Of a DNA stretch of 34,615 bases, positions 21,918-31,224 are shown piece by piece. The stretch's first letter is position 1. Each line of letters begins with the position of its first letter. The stretch comes from Desulfuromonadaceae bacterium. GTDB taxonomy: Bacteria; Desulfobacterota; Desulfuromonadia; Desulfuromonadales; Geopsychrobacteraceae. Location: the NCBI GenBank assembly GCA_016744555.1, contig JADGED010000002.1, forward strand, positions 1 to 34,615. The letters are read 5' to 3'. A program made the translations under genes and the position numbers. Below the pieces are notes generated by a model that ran no database searches, was not told the DNA's origin, and saw nothing but the letters and a program-made list of their open reading frames with translations.

Positions 21918-22382
21918 TCAACATTCCACTTCAAGAGAAAATTCCTGCAGCAAAAGGGCAAAAACTTCGGCCTCTTTAGCTTCCATCAGGTCCGCTTCAG
22001 CAGCAGTACCACGTTCGTGATCGTAACCAACTAGATGCAAAATACCATGCAGCAACAAAAACCAAATTTCATGGAGAAATGGGATATCAGCTTCTACAGC
22101 ATCGCTTGCTGCCCTTTCTGCCGAGATAACAACGTCACCTAACAGTAACGGCACTAAACCAGCACCTTCGCCCTCTTGCATAGCAAAGGATATGACATTT
22201 GTTGGCCGATCACGCTGCAAATATTCACAATTTATCTGCTGAATTCCAGCATTGTCAAGGAACACAATTGACAATTCAGCATCAGGATATCCCAAGACGC
22301 TTAAGATCTTCTGAGCTATCCTTCGCAGTTGCAGCTTCGGGATCTTGTGCTGCTTCTGGCGGTTTTCTATCTGAATTTGCAC
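21918..22382 (-). CDS. ybeY: Endoribonuclease YbeY (rRNA maturation)
   Basis: H3XH5XH motif HGILHLVGYDHE; PTNVISFAM; GTG start at 22382, so the N-terminus overlaps the upstream gene's 3' end. Confidence 0.95.
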   Translation of the reverse strand: MQIQIENRQKQHKIPKLQLRRIAQKILSVLGYPDAELSIVFLDNAGIQQINCEYLQRDRPTNVISFAMQEGEGAGLVPLLLGDVVISAERAASDAVEADIPFLHEIWFLLLHGILHLVGYDHERGTAAEADLMEAKEAEVFALLLQEFSLEVEC

Positions 22383-24693
22383 TTTTAGTCCTCACCTTTT
22401 CTTTAACTACACCGGGCTCACTGTTACCATTTTTTTCCCGCACAATATGTACAGGTTCAGGATAATCGACTCGGTGGTGGAAAGAGCCAGATAAAATTCG
22501 GTTAAAACTTTTAGCAATTAAATTTAAATCTTTCAGCGTCAAATCACATTCATTCAACTGGCCATCGATAAAAATATTATTTATAAGTTTTTGCACCATC
22601 CCCTGAATCCTCGCCGGAGTTGGGTCGGTCAAAGTGCGACTGGCTGCTTCAACTGCATCGGCTAACATAATAAGAGCTGCTTCACGGGTTTGTGGTTTTG
22701 GACCATGGTAGCGATAATCGCGCTCATCGACCTGCTGTACTCCTGGGTCAGATTGGTTTTTTGCCCGCTCATAAAAAAACTTAATCAAACCAGTACCATG
22801 ATGTTGCTGAATAATCTCAATTATCTCTGAGCCAAGGCGGTGTTCGCGCGCCAAATCAATTCCGTCTTTTACGTGAGATGTCAAAATCAAAGCACTCATA
22901 GAGGGGGTCAACTTATCGTGCTTATTACGTTGCCCGCCTGAGTTTTCAATAAAATAGAGGGGTTTTTTAATTTTGCCAATATCATGATAATAAGCCGCAA
23001 CCCGAGTTAATAATGGATTTGCATTTACCGCCTCGGCAGCTGCTTCGGCCAAATTACCAACTAAAATTGAATGGTGATAAGTCCCCGGAGCTTCTATCAT
23101 TAGCTCGCGCAGAATCGGAGCATTCATATTAGCCAATTCTAGCAATTTAATATCGGTAGTATACTTAAATAACAGTTCAACTAGCGGAATGGTGCCATTC
23201 ACTATGACAGCACTACTGATTCCGCCCAGCATACCAAAACCAAGCTTCCACAGAAGCTGCAACTCAAAGTTACGTCCGCTCAAAAGATGGATGCCAATGA
23301 TCATCGCTACATTGATCAAGCCAATCCATAGGCCAGCACGGTAAAGAGTCGTACGGCGCTGACAATGACGGACCCCATGCGCACCGACTAGACTTGAGGT
23401 CAAAACATAGAAAGCCATAAGCAGGCTATTACCAAACAAAACACCGGCTAAAATAGCGCAACAAACAGAGAACAAAAAGGCTGTTTCAGAATTAAGGACA
23501 ATGCGCACCAGCATCGCCCCAAGGGCAAAAGGAATGGCATAAAGGTAAGCGGATGATTCAATATAAGCGAAATTCGTACCAACCCCAGCCGCAATAAAAA
23601 TGGATATTTTTATCAACACAAACAGAGAAACGGCAACTCCAGCCAAAAACAACAAATCTCTCAAATCAGGGCAAAACTTACTGATATTTCGTTTAGCAAA
23701 ATAAAAGCCAACATAAATCAACAATAGCGAACAAATGATCAAGCCAGCTGCGGTTTGAATGCTGCGATTATCGCGGCCAGAATCTCTAATTTCCTGCAGT
23801 TTGACAATTTGCTCAGCGGTAACCCTCGCCCCTTCACGGACTACCATTTCGCCTTTTTTAACTTGAAATAATACTGGCGCTACCTGCTCTCTGGCCAATG
23901 CTTGTCGCTGATCAGTTTCCAGTTGATCAAAAACCAAGCTCGGACTTAGTTGCTGTGTTACCAGCTCCAGTAGCAATTGCTGTTGCGCAGTTGTCACCTC
24001 AGGTATCTGTAATAATTTCTCATTAGCCAGGCTCAGAGCATCGTTAAGACCTATGGTTCCAGTAAATAACCGTTGGTCAAGGTCCCGTTCGTCCTGCGTA
24101 TCAATAACTACTATGCCGCTATCACGATCAACTTTAAACTTTTGCAAATTAGCCACAATTGGCAAAGCAAACACTGGGTGCAACAGTTTATCGGCGAGAA
24201 TAGTGACATTTTGATTAGCAAAAAAACTGAGAGTTTCCTGAAAATCAGCGGCGATCAACGAGATACCCAATTCATCTTCAAGCTGAGATAAAAATTCGTC
24301 GTAATCAATACTTTCAACACCGCTTTGCCTGACGGTAAAAAGGTGAAACGTTTCACCGACTTGCTCCAGTGAGCGCGCACCTGCAGTTGCATCAAAACGA
24401 TAGATAATTGGCGAATTGTCTGCTGCCTCAGCTCGCTTTGCTTCAGTTAAAGGGGCATCTTCGATCAGCAAATCTCGAGGAGATTTAATATCACGAGTCG
24501 CAATATCACCGGGGATATAATAGTTTGGAATCAATCCCCCTTTAGGGACAATAATCAAGGCCAATAACACCACAACAACTGCCAATAACCAAAGCTCAAA
24601 ACGGTTCTGTCTTTGGTTGCGCAACCCCTGCAGACCGCCAGCAAACAAAGTGGCACGGTTTAATTGTGATTGTTTTTTTTCTTCTTTAGTCAT
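22282..24693 (-). CDS. pgpH: 7TM receptor-HD domain phosphodiesterase, PgpH family
   Basis: N-terminal TM and extracytoplasmic domain, 7TM block, HD domain HHSILVGNLAEAAAEAVNANPLLTRVAAYYHDIGKIKKPLYFIENSGG. Confidence 0.92.
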   Translation of the reverse strand: MTKEEKKQSQLNRATLFAGGLQGLRNQRQNRFELWLLAVVVVLLALIIVPKGGLIPNYYIPGDIATRDIKSPRDLLIEDAPLTEAKRAEAADNSPIIYRFDATAGARSLEQVGETFHLFTVRQSGVESIDYDEFLSQLEDELGISLIAADFQETLSFFANQNVTILADKLLHPVFALPIVANLQKFKVDRDSGIVVIDTQDERDLDQRLFTGTIGLNDALSLANEKLLQIPEVTTAQQQLLLELVTQQLSPSLVFDQLETDQRQALAREQVAPVLFQVKKGEMVVREGARVTAEQIVKLQEIRDSGRDNRSIQTAAGLIICSLLLIYVGFYFAKRNISKFCPDLRDLLFLAGVAVSLFVLIKISIFIAAGVGTNFAYIESSAYLYAIPFALGAMLVRIVLNSETAFLFSVCCAILAGVLFGNSLLMAFYVLTSSLVGAHGVRHCQRRTTLYRAGLWIGLINVAMIIGIHLLSGRNFELQLLWKLGFGMLGGISSAVIVNGTIPLVELLFKYTTDIKLLELANMNAPILRELMIEAPGTYHHSILVGNLAEAAAEAVNANPLLTRVAAYYHDIGKIKKPLYFIENSGGQRNKHDKLTPSMSALILTSHVKDGIDLAREHRLGSEIIEIIQQHHGTGLIKFFYERAKNQSDPGVQQVDERDYRYHGPKPQTREAALIMLADAVEAASRTLTDPTPARIQGMVQKLINNIFIDGQLNECDLTLKDLNLIAKSFNRILSGSFHHRVDYPEPVHIVREKNGNSEPGVVKEKVRTKSANSDRKPPEAAQDPEAATAKDSSEDLKRLGIS

Positions 24694-24729
24694 AAATCCT
24701 CAATACCATAAATAAATAATGGTACACGG

Positions 24730-25686
24730 TTATTTTTTATCTGCCGCCTGATATGCCCTAACAATAGCCTGGACAATTGGATGGCGTACAACGTCTACAT
24801 CACTAAAATGGGTAAAAGATATTCCCTCTACACCATCTAAAACATTTACCGCATGTAACAATCCAGACTGCTTATCTCTGGGCAAATCAATCTGAGTAAC
24901 ATCACCTGTTATAACTGCCTGGCTCCCGAATCCAAGCCGAGTCAAAAACATTTTCATCTGCTCAACAGTTGTATTTTGCCCTTCATCAAGTATGATAAAG
25001 GCATCATTCAACGTTCTTCCACGCATAAATGCCAATGGGGCAACCTCAACAACACCTTTTTCGAGCAATGCCTGCCCTTTTTCCAATTCTATCATGTCGT
25101 AAAAGGCATCGTAGAGTGGGCGTAGATAAGGATTAACTTTTTCCGCTAGATCGCCGGGTAAAAACCCCAATTTTTCACCAGCTTCTACCGCTGGGCGCAC
25201 CAATATAATGCGACTCACTTCCTTGCGCATTAAAGCAGCAACTCCCATCGCCATAGCGAGGTAAGTCTTGCCGGTGCCGGCGGGACCAACACCAAACACA
25301 ACGTGATTATTCCTAATACTATCTATATAGTTTTTTTGCGCCAAACTTTTGGGAGAGATAAGCTTATTGCGCGCTGAAATAAAGACAGTGTCACAAAATA
25401 TGTCGCGCAAAGAGGTCGTTGAATCGGCAGATAAAATGCGGATTGCATAATCAATATCGGGGGGATAAATAGGCATATCCGCCTGCAATAGCAGCGTTAA
25501 TTCCTCGAGCAGGCGGGAGCCAACATGAACCTGAGCTGCATCACCAGAGATATGGACAACGGTCCCCTGACTGCCAAGGCGAATGCCGAGTTTTTTTTCT
25601 ATTAGTTTAAGATATTTATTCTGCTGACCGAACAGTTGAGCGGCTAAAGCCGCTTCGCCAACATCAAACTTTTTATTGGAGTTCAT
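24730..25686 (-). CDS. phoH: PhoH-family ATPase
   Basis: VFGVGPAGTGKTYLAMAMGVAAL, LVRPAVEAGEKLGFLPGDLAEKVNPYLRPLYDAFYDM, ILDEGQNTTVEQMKMFLTRLGFGS. Confidence 0.96.
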   Translation of the reverse strand: MNSNKKFDVGEAALAAQLFGQQNKYLKLIEKKLGIRLGSQGTVVHISGDAAQVHVGSRLLEELTLLLQADMPIYPPDIDYAIRILSADSTTSLRDIFCDTVFISARNKLISPKSLAQKNYIDSIRNNHVVFGVGPAGTGKTYLAMAMGVAALMRKEVSRIILVRPAVEAGEKLGFLPGDLAEKVNPYLRPLYDAFYDMIELEKGQALLEKGVVEVAPLAFMRGRTLNDAFIILDEGQNTTVEQMKMFLTRLGFGSQAVITGDVTQIDLPRDKQSGLLHAVNVLDGVEGISFTHFSDVDVVRHPIVQAIVRAYQAADKK

Positions 25687-25864
25687 AGGCAGATATTTGT
25701 TGATATGTTATATATTTTCACGTCGCAGAAGTTACCACCAACGCCAAACAAATGCAACAAATTGACCACACGTAGGAACAGCAGTTATCATCACCTTTTA
25801 CCTAGAGTATCTGCTATAGTTATCAAACATCTACGATTAATCTTAATGACTATTTGAGGGAATT

Positions 25865-28033
25865 GTGAATCATCACGCTACCGGAAATCAGGACAAACCT
25901 CTACTAACAACCTTTTTGCAGCAGCTAAACGTGTCCAGACGTCAGCTGTCACTGTACCCCGACGACCATCCACAAATCGCTGCCAGCATTAACAGAACCC
26001 TCGACACCATCAATGAACTATTTCAAGTCAGCCCCACCATTACCCTAGGCATAGCACCAGACGCTATTTTTTATGAAGAATTATGGCTCGATAAAAACGA
26101 TAGGGTTAACCAAGAGTTTGCTGCCTACTTTTCATCTCTTGGGATAGCATCAATCAGCTTTGAAGCTGGTCTCCAAGGGACAGAATTAGTCCGTTTCAAT
26201 CAGCTTCTACGCTCAGACCGCAACACCATTGAATCTTTTGGGGGATTTGACAAACTTCTCGAACAGCAACAAATAAACCACATTTCGGTGGTACCCATAG
26301 ACTACGATGCATTCCAAGCAAGCCACAGTAGCTTCGAAGAGACCGTCTCAAACGGGGAACAATTATGGGAGAATTTCCTCAATGGGCTCCATCAAGGGAT
26401 TCTCGACTTCGGCGACAGCAACTCAACTTGTGATCTCGATTCGGTGGTTGAAATATTTAATGAGAAGTTGGTTGGTAACGAGGTTGAGCGAGCACAATCG
26501 GCACAATCGATCGTCAACTTTATTGATAACAGCATACAAGCAATCGGTAATCATCAAACAACCACAACTATCGACAATAAGCTTATTTCCCTACTAAACA
26601 ATTTATCTGACGAAGCGCAACAAGAATTCCTACACAATGCATTTCAAGCACTCGAACACCATCGTCATGCCGCTCCCGAGATGCTGCAAAAAATCCCATC
26701 ACACCTGCTACAAAACACTATTGCAGGTAAAAACCGACAAGAGCTTAACCTATCGTCAAGGCTATTTGGCTTAATAACAAATCTGGCAGATACATCTAAC
26801 CCTGAACATAATCATAATATAAAAATAAAAACTGCCCCTCTCGCAGAAGATATGATTCGTGCGCGGCTAGATGTTTTATTTAGAGAAGAACAACACGAAT
26901 GCTTCATGCCGAACAACTATCAGGCAGCACTGCAGAGTCTTCTAAATATAGATGCCATCAGTACCATCCCCGATGATGAAAAAGAAAAATTAAAACAGCA
27001 GATTGAACATCAATCAGTTGAACATAATTGTGCTGCTATTATTTTTGAGTTATTGGAAGATAAAATCGATCCTGACCAAGAAGTTTCAATCCAACAAAAC
27101 TTGCTTGACCTCTCGAGATTCTTTCTCGATATCGGTGACTTTATAAGTTTGGTAAAAATATACAGCAATTGGCAGAAATACCTTTATAGCGGTACTGCTA
27201 CAGTCTCTATTTTTGATGAAAAAGTTTTAGCAAACCACTGCCAACTAACTTTTTTAACCGAAGTGCTGGATGCTACGGACATCTGGGAAGAAGATAAGCA
27301 ACCTGATATTGCAGCGTATATAACTTGCGTTGGGGAGCCCTATAGTGACCTGCTAATCGAACGTCTTGGACTTGCTTCAACTTGGGAAGAAAGAAAGTTT
27401 TGGATGCAAACACTTGAAGGGATCGGCTGTGATGCTAAGCAAATGATAATTAACTCCCTTGGTGATGAACGTTGGTACCTAGTGCGTAACCTACTAAGTA
27501 TTATTGGTAAAAATGTCGATCAGCAGAGCATGAAAAGAATACAAAAACTAACTACACATGAACATCCAAAAGTACGCATTGAAGCCATTAATTGCCTCTT
27601 TTTTTGTAACCCAGCAACAGCTAACCGGTTGCTTCACAACGAACTACAAAGCGACGACCCAGAAGCGCTGTTGGCTGCAGTAGCCATAGCAGACCGAAGT
27701 CAAAGCTTAGAGATTCTCGCTATTCTCCACAAAAATCTAGCTAGTGAACCAGCAGATGCCACCGATCTTGAGATTAAGCGCCAAACAGTCCAAACCTTAA
27801 CCAAGATTAGTCATCGTGACAGCCTACCTATTTTCCGCCGGATCTTATCAAAACAAGGACTATTACCATCAAAACGACGCAAACAATTACAAGTTGATAT
27901 AATTAACCATTTAGCGCTATTTTCTGACCCTGCTGCTGCCAAATTGCTACAAGAGCTAACTACTGGCAAACATAAACGCCTAGCCCTAACAGCACTAGAA
28001 CTTCGAAATAAACAGCTACGAGGGGTACAATGA
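25865..28033 (+). CDS. HEAT-repeat-containing protein with an N-terminal domain resembling that of the downstream HD-GYP-like protein
   Basis: GTG start with TGAGGGA-like SD. C-terminal HEAT-like helical repeats (THEHPKVRIEAINCLFFCNPATANRLL, DPEALLAAVAIADRSQSLEIL). Confidence 0.75.
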   Translation: MNHHATGNQDKPLLTTFLQQLNVSRRQLSLYPDDHPQIAASINRTLDTINELFQVSPTITLGIAPDAIFYEELWLDKNDRVNQEFAAYFSSLGIASISFEAGLQGTELVRFNQLLRSDRNTIESFGGFDKLLEQQQINHISVVPIDYDAFQASHSSFEETVSNGEQLWENFLNGLHQGILDFGDSNSTCDLDSVVEIFNEKLVGNEVERAQSAQSIVNFIDNSIQAIGNHQTTTTIDNKLISLLNNLSDEAQQEFLHNAFQALEHHRHAAPEMLQKIPSHLLQNTIAGKNRQELNLSSRLFGLITNLADTSNPEHNHNIKIKTAPLAEDMIRARLDVLFREEQHECFMPNNYQAALQSLLNIDAISTIPDDEKEKLKQQIEHQSVEHNCAAIIFELLEDKIDPDQEVSIQQNLLDLSRFFLDIGDFISLVKIYSNWQKYLYSGTATVSIFDEKVLANHCQLTFLTEVLDATDIWEEDKQPDIAAYITCVGEPYSDLLIERLGLASTWEERKFWMQTLEGIGCDAKQMIINSLGDERWYLVRNLLSIIGKNVDQQSMKRIQKLTTHEHPKVRIEAINCLFFCNPATANRLLHNELQSDDPEALLAAVAIADRSQSLEILAILHKNLASEPADATDLEIKRQTVQTLTKISHRDSLPIFRRILSKQGLLPSKRRKQLQVDIINHLALFSDPAAAKLLQELTTGKHKRLALTALELRNKQLRGVQ

Positions 28034-29184
28034 TAGTTGACCGCCAAGATCAATTACAAAAGCTAATCAGGCTACTGACTACCGCCGCCGCTAACGCCTC
28101 GCTCTATCACCCTGAACACAGACAGGTTTTGCGTTTAGGTCGTCAAGCACTGAGTGCTCTCCAATTACTATTTAACGTCCATACCGACATCACCATCAAA
28201 GTAATTGACGGGCAACTGATTTTTTCCAACCAACCAGTTGCAGACAACCTAGCCGTTACTCGCTTACTCCAAGCACTAGAACGTAACGGCATAAGTTTTC
28301 TCAAGATCACCCCCGATGTTTATGCCGAGGAACTACTTGGTCTGATAAGTATTTTAAGTAAATCACCAGACAAACAAATCGAATTAAAAGATAGTGAAAA
28401 TATCCATTTTGATCAGGTAGCAATCCGCTTTACCACACCAATAAACCAACAGCTAAGCGGGTTAAATTTAAACGACATTGCTGCCTCCGAAGCTGACCGC
28501 TTCATGGATATTTATCAAACAGTGCGCAGCAGGCAGAAGCTTGAGATAACCGGCATCAATGAAATAGTCAACGGCTTTGTTAATGCGTTTAATTGTCAAA
28601 GCGATGCATTTATGGCAATTGCTCCGCTACGCTCAATGGATGAATATACCTATACTCACTCAACCAACATCTGCATGCTCAACTTGGCTCAAGCTAAAGC
28701 ACTTGGAGTCGAAGGGCAGCTACTTAACGATATTGGTATCGCCGCCATGCTGCACGACGTCGGCAAAATGTTTATTTCTCCTGACATTCTTAGTAAATCA
28801 GCTGAACTAGATGCAGATGAGTGGGAAATTATGCAGCAACACCCACGCCTTGGTGCCGAATACCTTCTTAACACCCCTGGGGTTCCACGCTTAGCCGTTG
28901 TTACTGCCTTTGAGCACCATATGCGTTACGACAACAACGGCTATCCAAAAACTAAAAACAACTGGCAACAACATATATGTTCATACATGACTGCCATTTC
29001 CGATACCTACGACGCTATGCGAACTCATCGTAGCTACGAAGAATCTCTTGATACTAACCAAATCTTTTCCATCATGCTCGAGCTCGCAGGCAACAAACTA
29101 CACCCCCGCTTAACCTATAATTTTTTGCAAATTCTGAGCGAACGGGATATAACCAGCGGGCCTAGCAATTATTCAGCAGTGTAA
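28030..29184 (+). CDS. HD-GYP-like domain phosphodiesterase
   Basis: [76 protein letters not shown] 4-nt overlap with the upstream gene. Confidence 0.9.
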   Translation: MIVDRQDQLQKLIRLLTTAAANASLYHPEHRQVLRLGRQALSALQLLFNVHTDITIKVIDGQLIFSNQPVADNLAVTRLLQALERNGISFLKITPDVYAEELLGLISILSKSPDKQIELKDSENIHFDQVAIRFTTPINQQLSGLNLNDIAASEADRFMDIYQTVRSRQKLEITGINEIVNGFVNAFNCQSDAFMAIAPLRSMDEYTYTHSTNICMLNLAQAKALGVEGQLLNDIGIAAMLHDVGKMFISPDILSKSAELDADEWEIMQQHPRLGAEYLLNTPGVPRLAVVTAFEHHMRYDNNGYPKTKNNWQQHICSYMTAISDTYDAMRTHRSYEESLDTNQIFSIMLELAGNKLHPRLTYNFLQILSERDITSGPSNYSAV

Positions 29185-29246
29185 AACTAAACGTTAAATC
29201 ATCGATTTGCATTTTAAATCAGACCCACAACAAGGATTTATATCTA

Positions 29247-30923
29247 ATGAGTGAAGATACAAAAAAAATCATCTATTCGATGATGCGAGTCAGCAAAAGC
29301 TACAACAAGCAACCCATTATCAAAGATATTTCCCTCTCCTATTTTTACGGGGCCAAAATCGGAGTCCTTGGCCTTAACGGTTCAGGTAAATCGACCCTGT
29401 TAAAAATTATGGCTGGGGTGGATAAAGATTTCAACGGTGAGGCGGCACTATCAGAAGGGTACAGTGTTGGCTACCTAGAACAGGAACCACAGCTTGACGA
29501 CAGTAAAACTGTTCGTGAAACGGTCAAAGAAGGGGTGCAAGAGACGGTAGACCTCCTCGCCGAATTCGAAGAGATCAACAACGCCTTTGCCGATCCAGAT
29601 TGCGACATGGACAAGCTTTTGGCACGCCAAGCAATAGTGCAAGACAAACTTGATGCCAGCGATGCGTGGGACCTTGATTCTCGCCTTGAGCTGGCCGAAG
29701 AAGCTTTGCGTTGTCCTCCACCAGAGACATCCATCAAGTTTCTTTCTGGCGGTGAAAAAAGGCGGGTCGCACTATGTCGCCTCTTGCTGCGTAAACCAGA
29801 TATTCTTCTTCTGGATGAGCCAACTAACCACCTCGACGCCGAAACGGTTGCTTGGTTGGAACAACACCTACAGCGCTACCCAGGTACCGTTATTGCGGTA
29901 ACTCACGATCGTTACTTTCTCGACAATGTTGCCGGATGGATTTTAGAGCTTGACCGTGGCCACGGCATTCCATGGCAAGGGAACTACTCCAGTTGGTTGG
30001 AGCAAAAACAAGAACGGCTTCGCCAAGAGGAAAAATCGGAGAGTAAACGGCAACAAACACTGCAGCGTGAGCTTGAGTGGATTAAGATGTCACCCAAAGG
30101 GCGACGGACAAAATCGCAAGCAAGAATTAACTCTTACGAAGAATTACTCGGTAATGCTGGACTAGAAAAAGAAAAAACGTTGGAACTCTACATCCCAGCA
30201 GGTCCACGCCTGGGTGGAGTTGTCATTGAAGCACAAGGGGTAAGTAAAGGTTTTGAGGATCGGCTACTTATTGACAACCTCGACTTCAACCTTCCAGCCG
30301 GTGGTATCGTAGGGGTTATTGGTCCTAACGGAGCGGGTAAATCGACCCTATTTAATATGATTACCGGCAAAGAAAAGGCTGACAGTGGTGATTTCAAGGT
30401 AGGTGAGACAGTTCAGCTTGGATACGTCGATCAAAGCCGTACCTTAGATGGTGATAAAACAATTTGGGAAGAGGTCACCAATGGGCAAGACATGCTACAA
30501 GTTGGCGGACAATCGGTAAATTCACGTGCCTATGTCGCCCGGTTTAATTTTTCTGGCAGCGATCAACAGAAAAAAGTTGGGGTTCTCTCCGGTGGCGAAC
30601 GCAACCGAGTTCATTTGGCCAAAATGTTACGTGAAGAGGCTAATGTCCTCCTCCTTGATGAGCCAACCAATGACCTTGATGTTAATACCATGCGCGCCCT
30701 TGAAGAGGGTCTGGAAAACTTTGGTGGTTGCGCCGTAGTCATAAGTCACGACCGCTGGTTCCTAGATCGCATCGCCACCCACATTATCGCTTTTGAAGGT
30801 GATTCACAGGTAGTTTGGTTTACCGGTAACTATTCAGAATATGAAGAAGACCGCAAACGCCGCCTAGGTAAAGTTGCCGACCAACCACACAGAATTAGAT
30901 ACCGGTCACTAACCCGACAGTAG
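29247..30923 (+). CDS. ettA: Energy-dependent translational throttle protein EttA (ABC-F ATPase)
   Basis: Two ABC domains ([89 protein letters not shown]) and linker [35 protein letters not shown]. Confidence 0.96.
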   Translation: MSEDTKKIIYSMMRVSKSYNKQPIIKDISLSYFYGAKIGVLGLNGSGKSTLLKIMAGVDKDFNGEAALSEGYSVGYLEQEPQLDDSKTVRETVKEGVQETVDLLAEFEEINNAFADPDCDMDKLLARQAIVQDKLDASDAWDLDSRLELAEEALRCPPPETSIKFLSGGEKRRVALCRLLLRKPDILLLDEPTNHLDAETVAWLEQHLQRYPGTVIAVTHDRYFLDNVAGWILELDRGHGIPWQGNYSSWLEQKQERLRQEEKSESKRQQTLQRELEWIKMSPKGRRTKSQARINSYEELLGNAGLEKEKTLELYIPAGPRLGGVVIEAQGVSKGFEDRLLIDNLDFNLPAGGIVGVIGPNGAGKSTLFNMITGKEKADSGDFKVGETVQLGYVDQSRTLDGDKTIWEEVTNGQDMLQVGGQSVNSRAYVARFNFSGSDQQKKVGVLSGGERNRVHLAKMLREEANVLLLDEPTNDLDVNTMRALEEGLENFGGCAVVISHDRWFLDRIATHIIAFEGDSQVVWFTGNYSEYEEDRKRRLGKVADQPHRIRYRSLTRQ

Positions 30924-30982
30924 CAATATATCGAAGCTGGGTGATTTTGACTTTTATCCCGTGTGACGCTGCCGAAATGAAA

Positions 30983-31055
30983 CAACTGATTTGAGAATAA
31001 GAGCGGCAAATGTTTGAGGCGTTAGCCGAGTTTTTGCCGCTCCTCAAAGCAGTTG
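30983..31055. repeat. Nested imperfect palindrome (hairpin A of a composite intergenic element)
   Basis: Outer arms CAACTGATTTGAG (30983-30995) / CTCAAAGCAGTTG (31043-31055), one mismatch. Inner arms GAGCGGCAAA (31001-31010) / TTTGCCGCTC (31033-31042), perfect. Confidence 0.8.
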
Positions 31056-31069
31056 TGTAATGGAGGGAA

Positions 31070-31165
31070 TCCGCCAACGGCGGACAAGGAGGTCGGGCAC
31101 CTTTTTCTGCATACTCTTTTGTGGTGTACAAAAGAGTATGACGACGTGCGGGGGCGTAACCCCGC
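31070..31165. repeat. Three successive hairpins (B, C, D) of the same composite intergenic element
   Basis: B: TCCGCC AAC GGCGGA (31070-31084). C: CATACTCTTTTGT GGTGT ACAAAAGAGTATG (31110-31140, perfect 13 bp). D: GCGGGG GCGTAA CCCCGC (31148-31165). Confidence 0.8.
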
Positions 31166-31224
31166 GACCTTATTGGTTACAAACCAGCATTACGAATACA
31201 CGCAACACAGTACAGTCCCATAGA

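Noticed and set aside
24704-24724. TACCAT...ATGGTA inverted repeat between the pgpH-like gene and phoH
   Set aside because: Only a 6-bp stem with a long AT-rich loop; easily chance.
29190-29222. TTAAATCA direct repeat upstream of ettA
   Set aside because: Short AT-rich repeat, two copies only; not distinguishable from chance.
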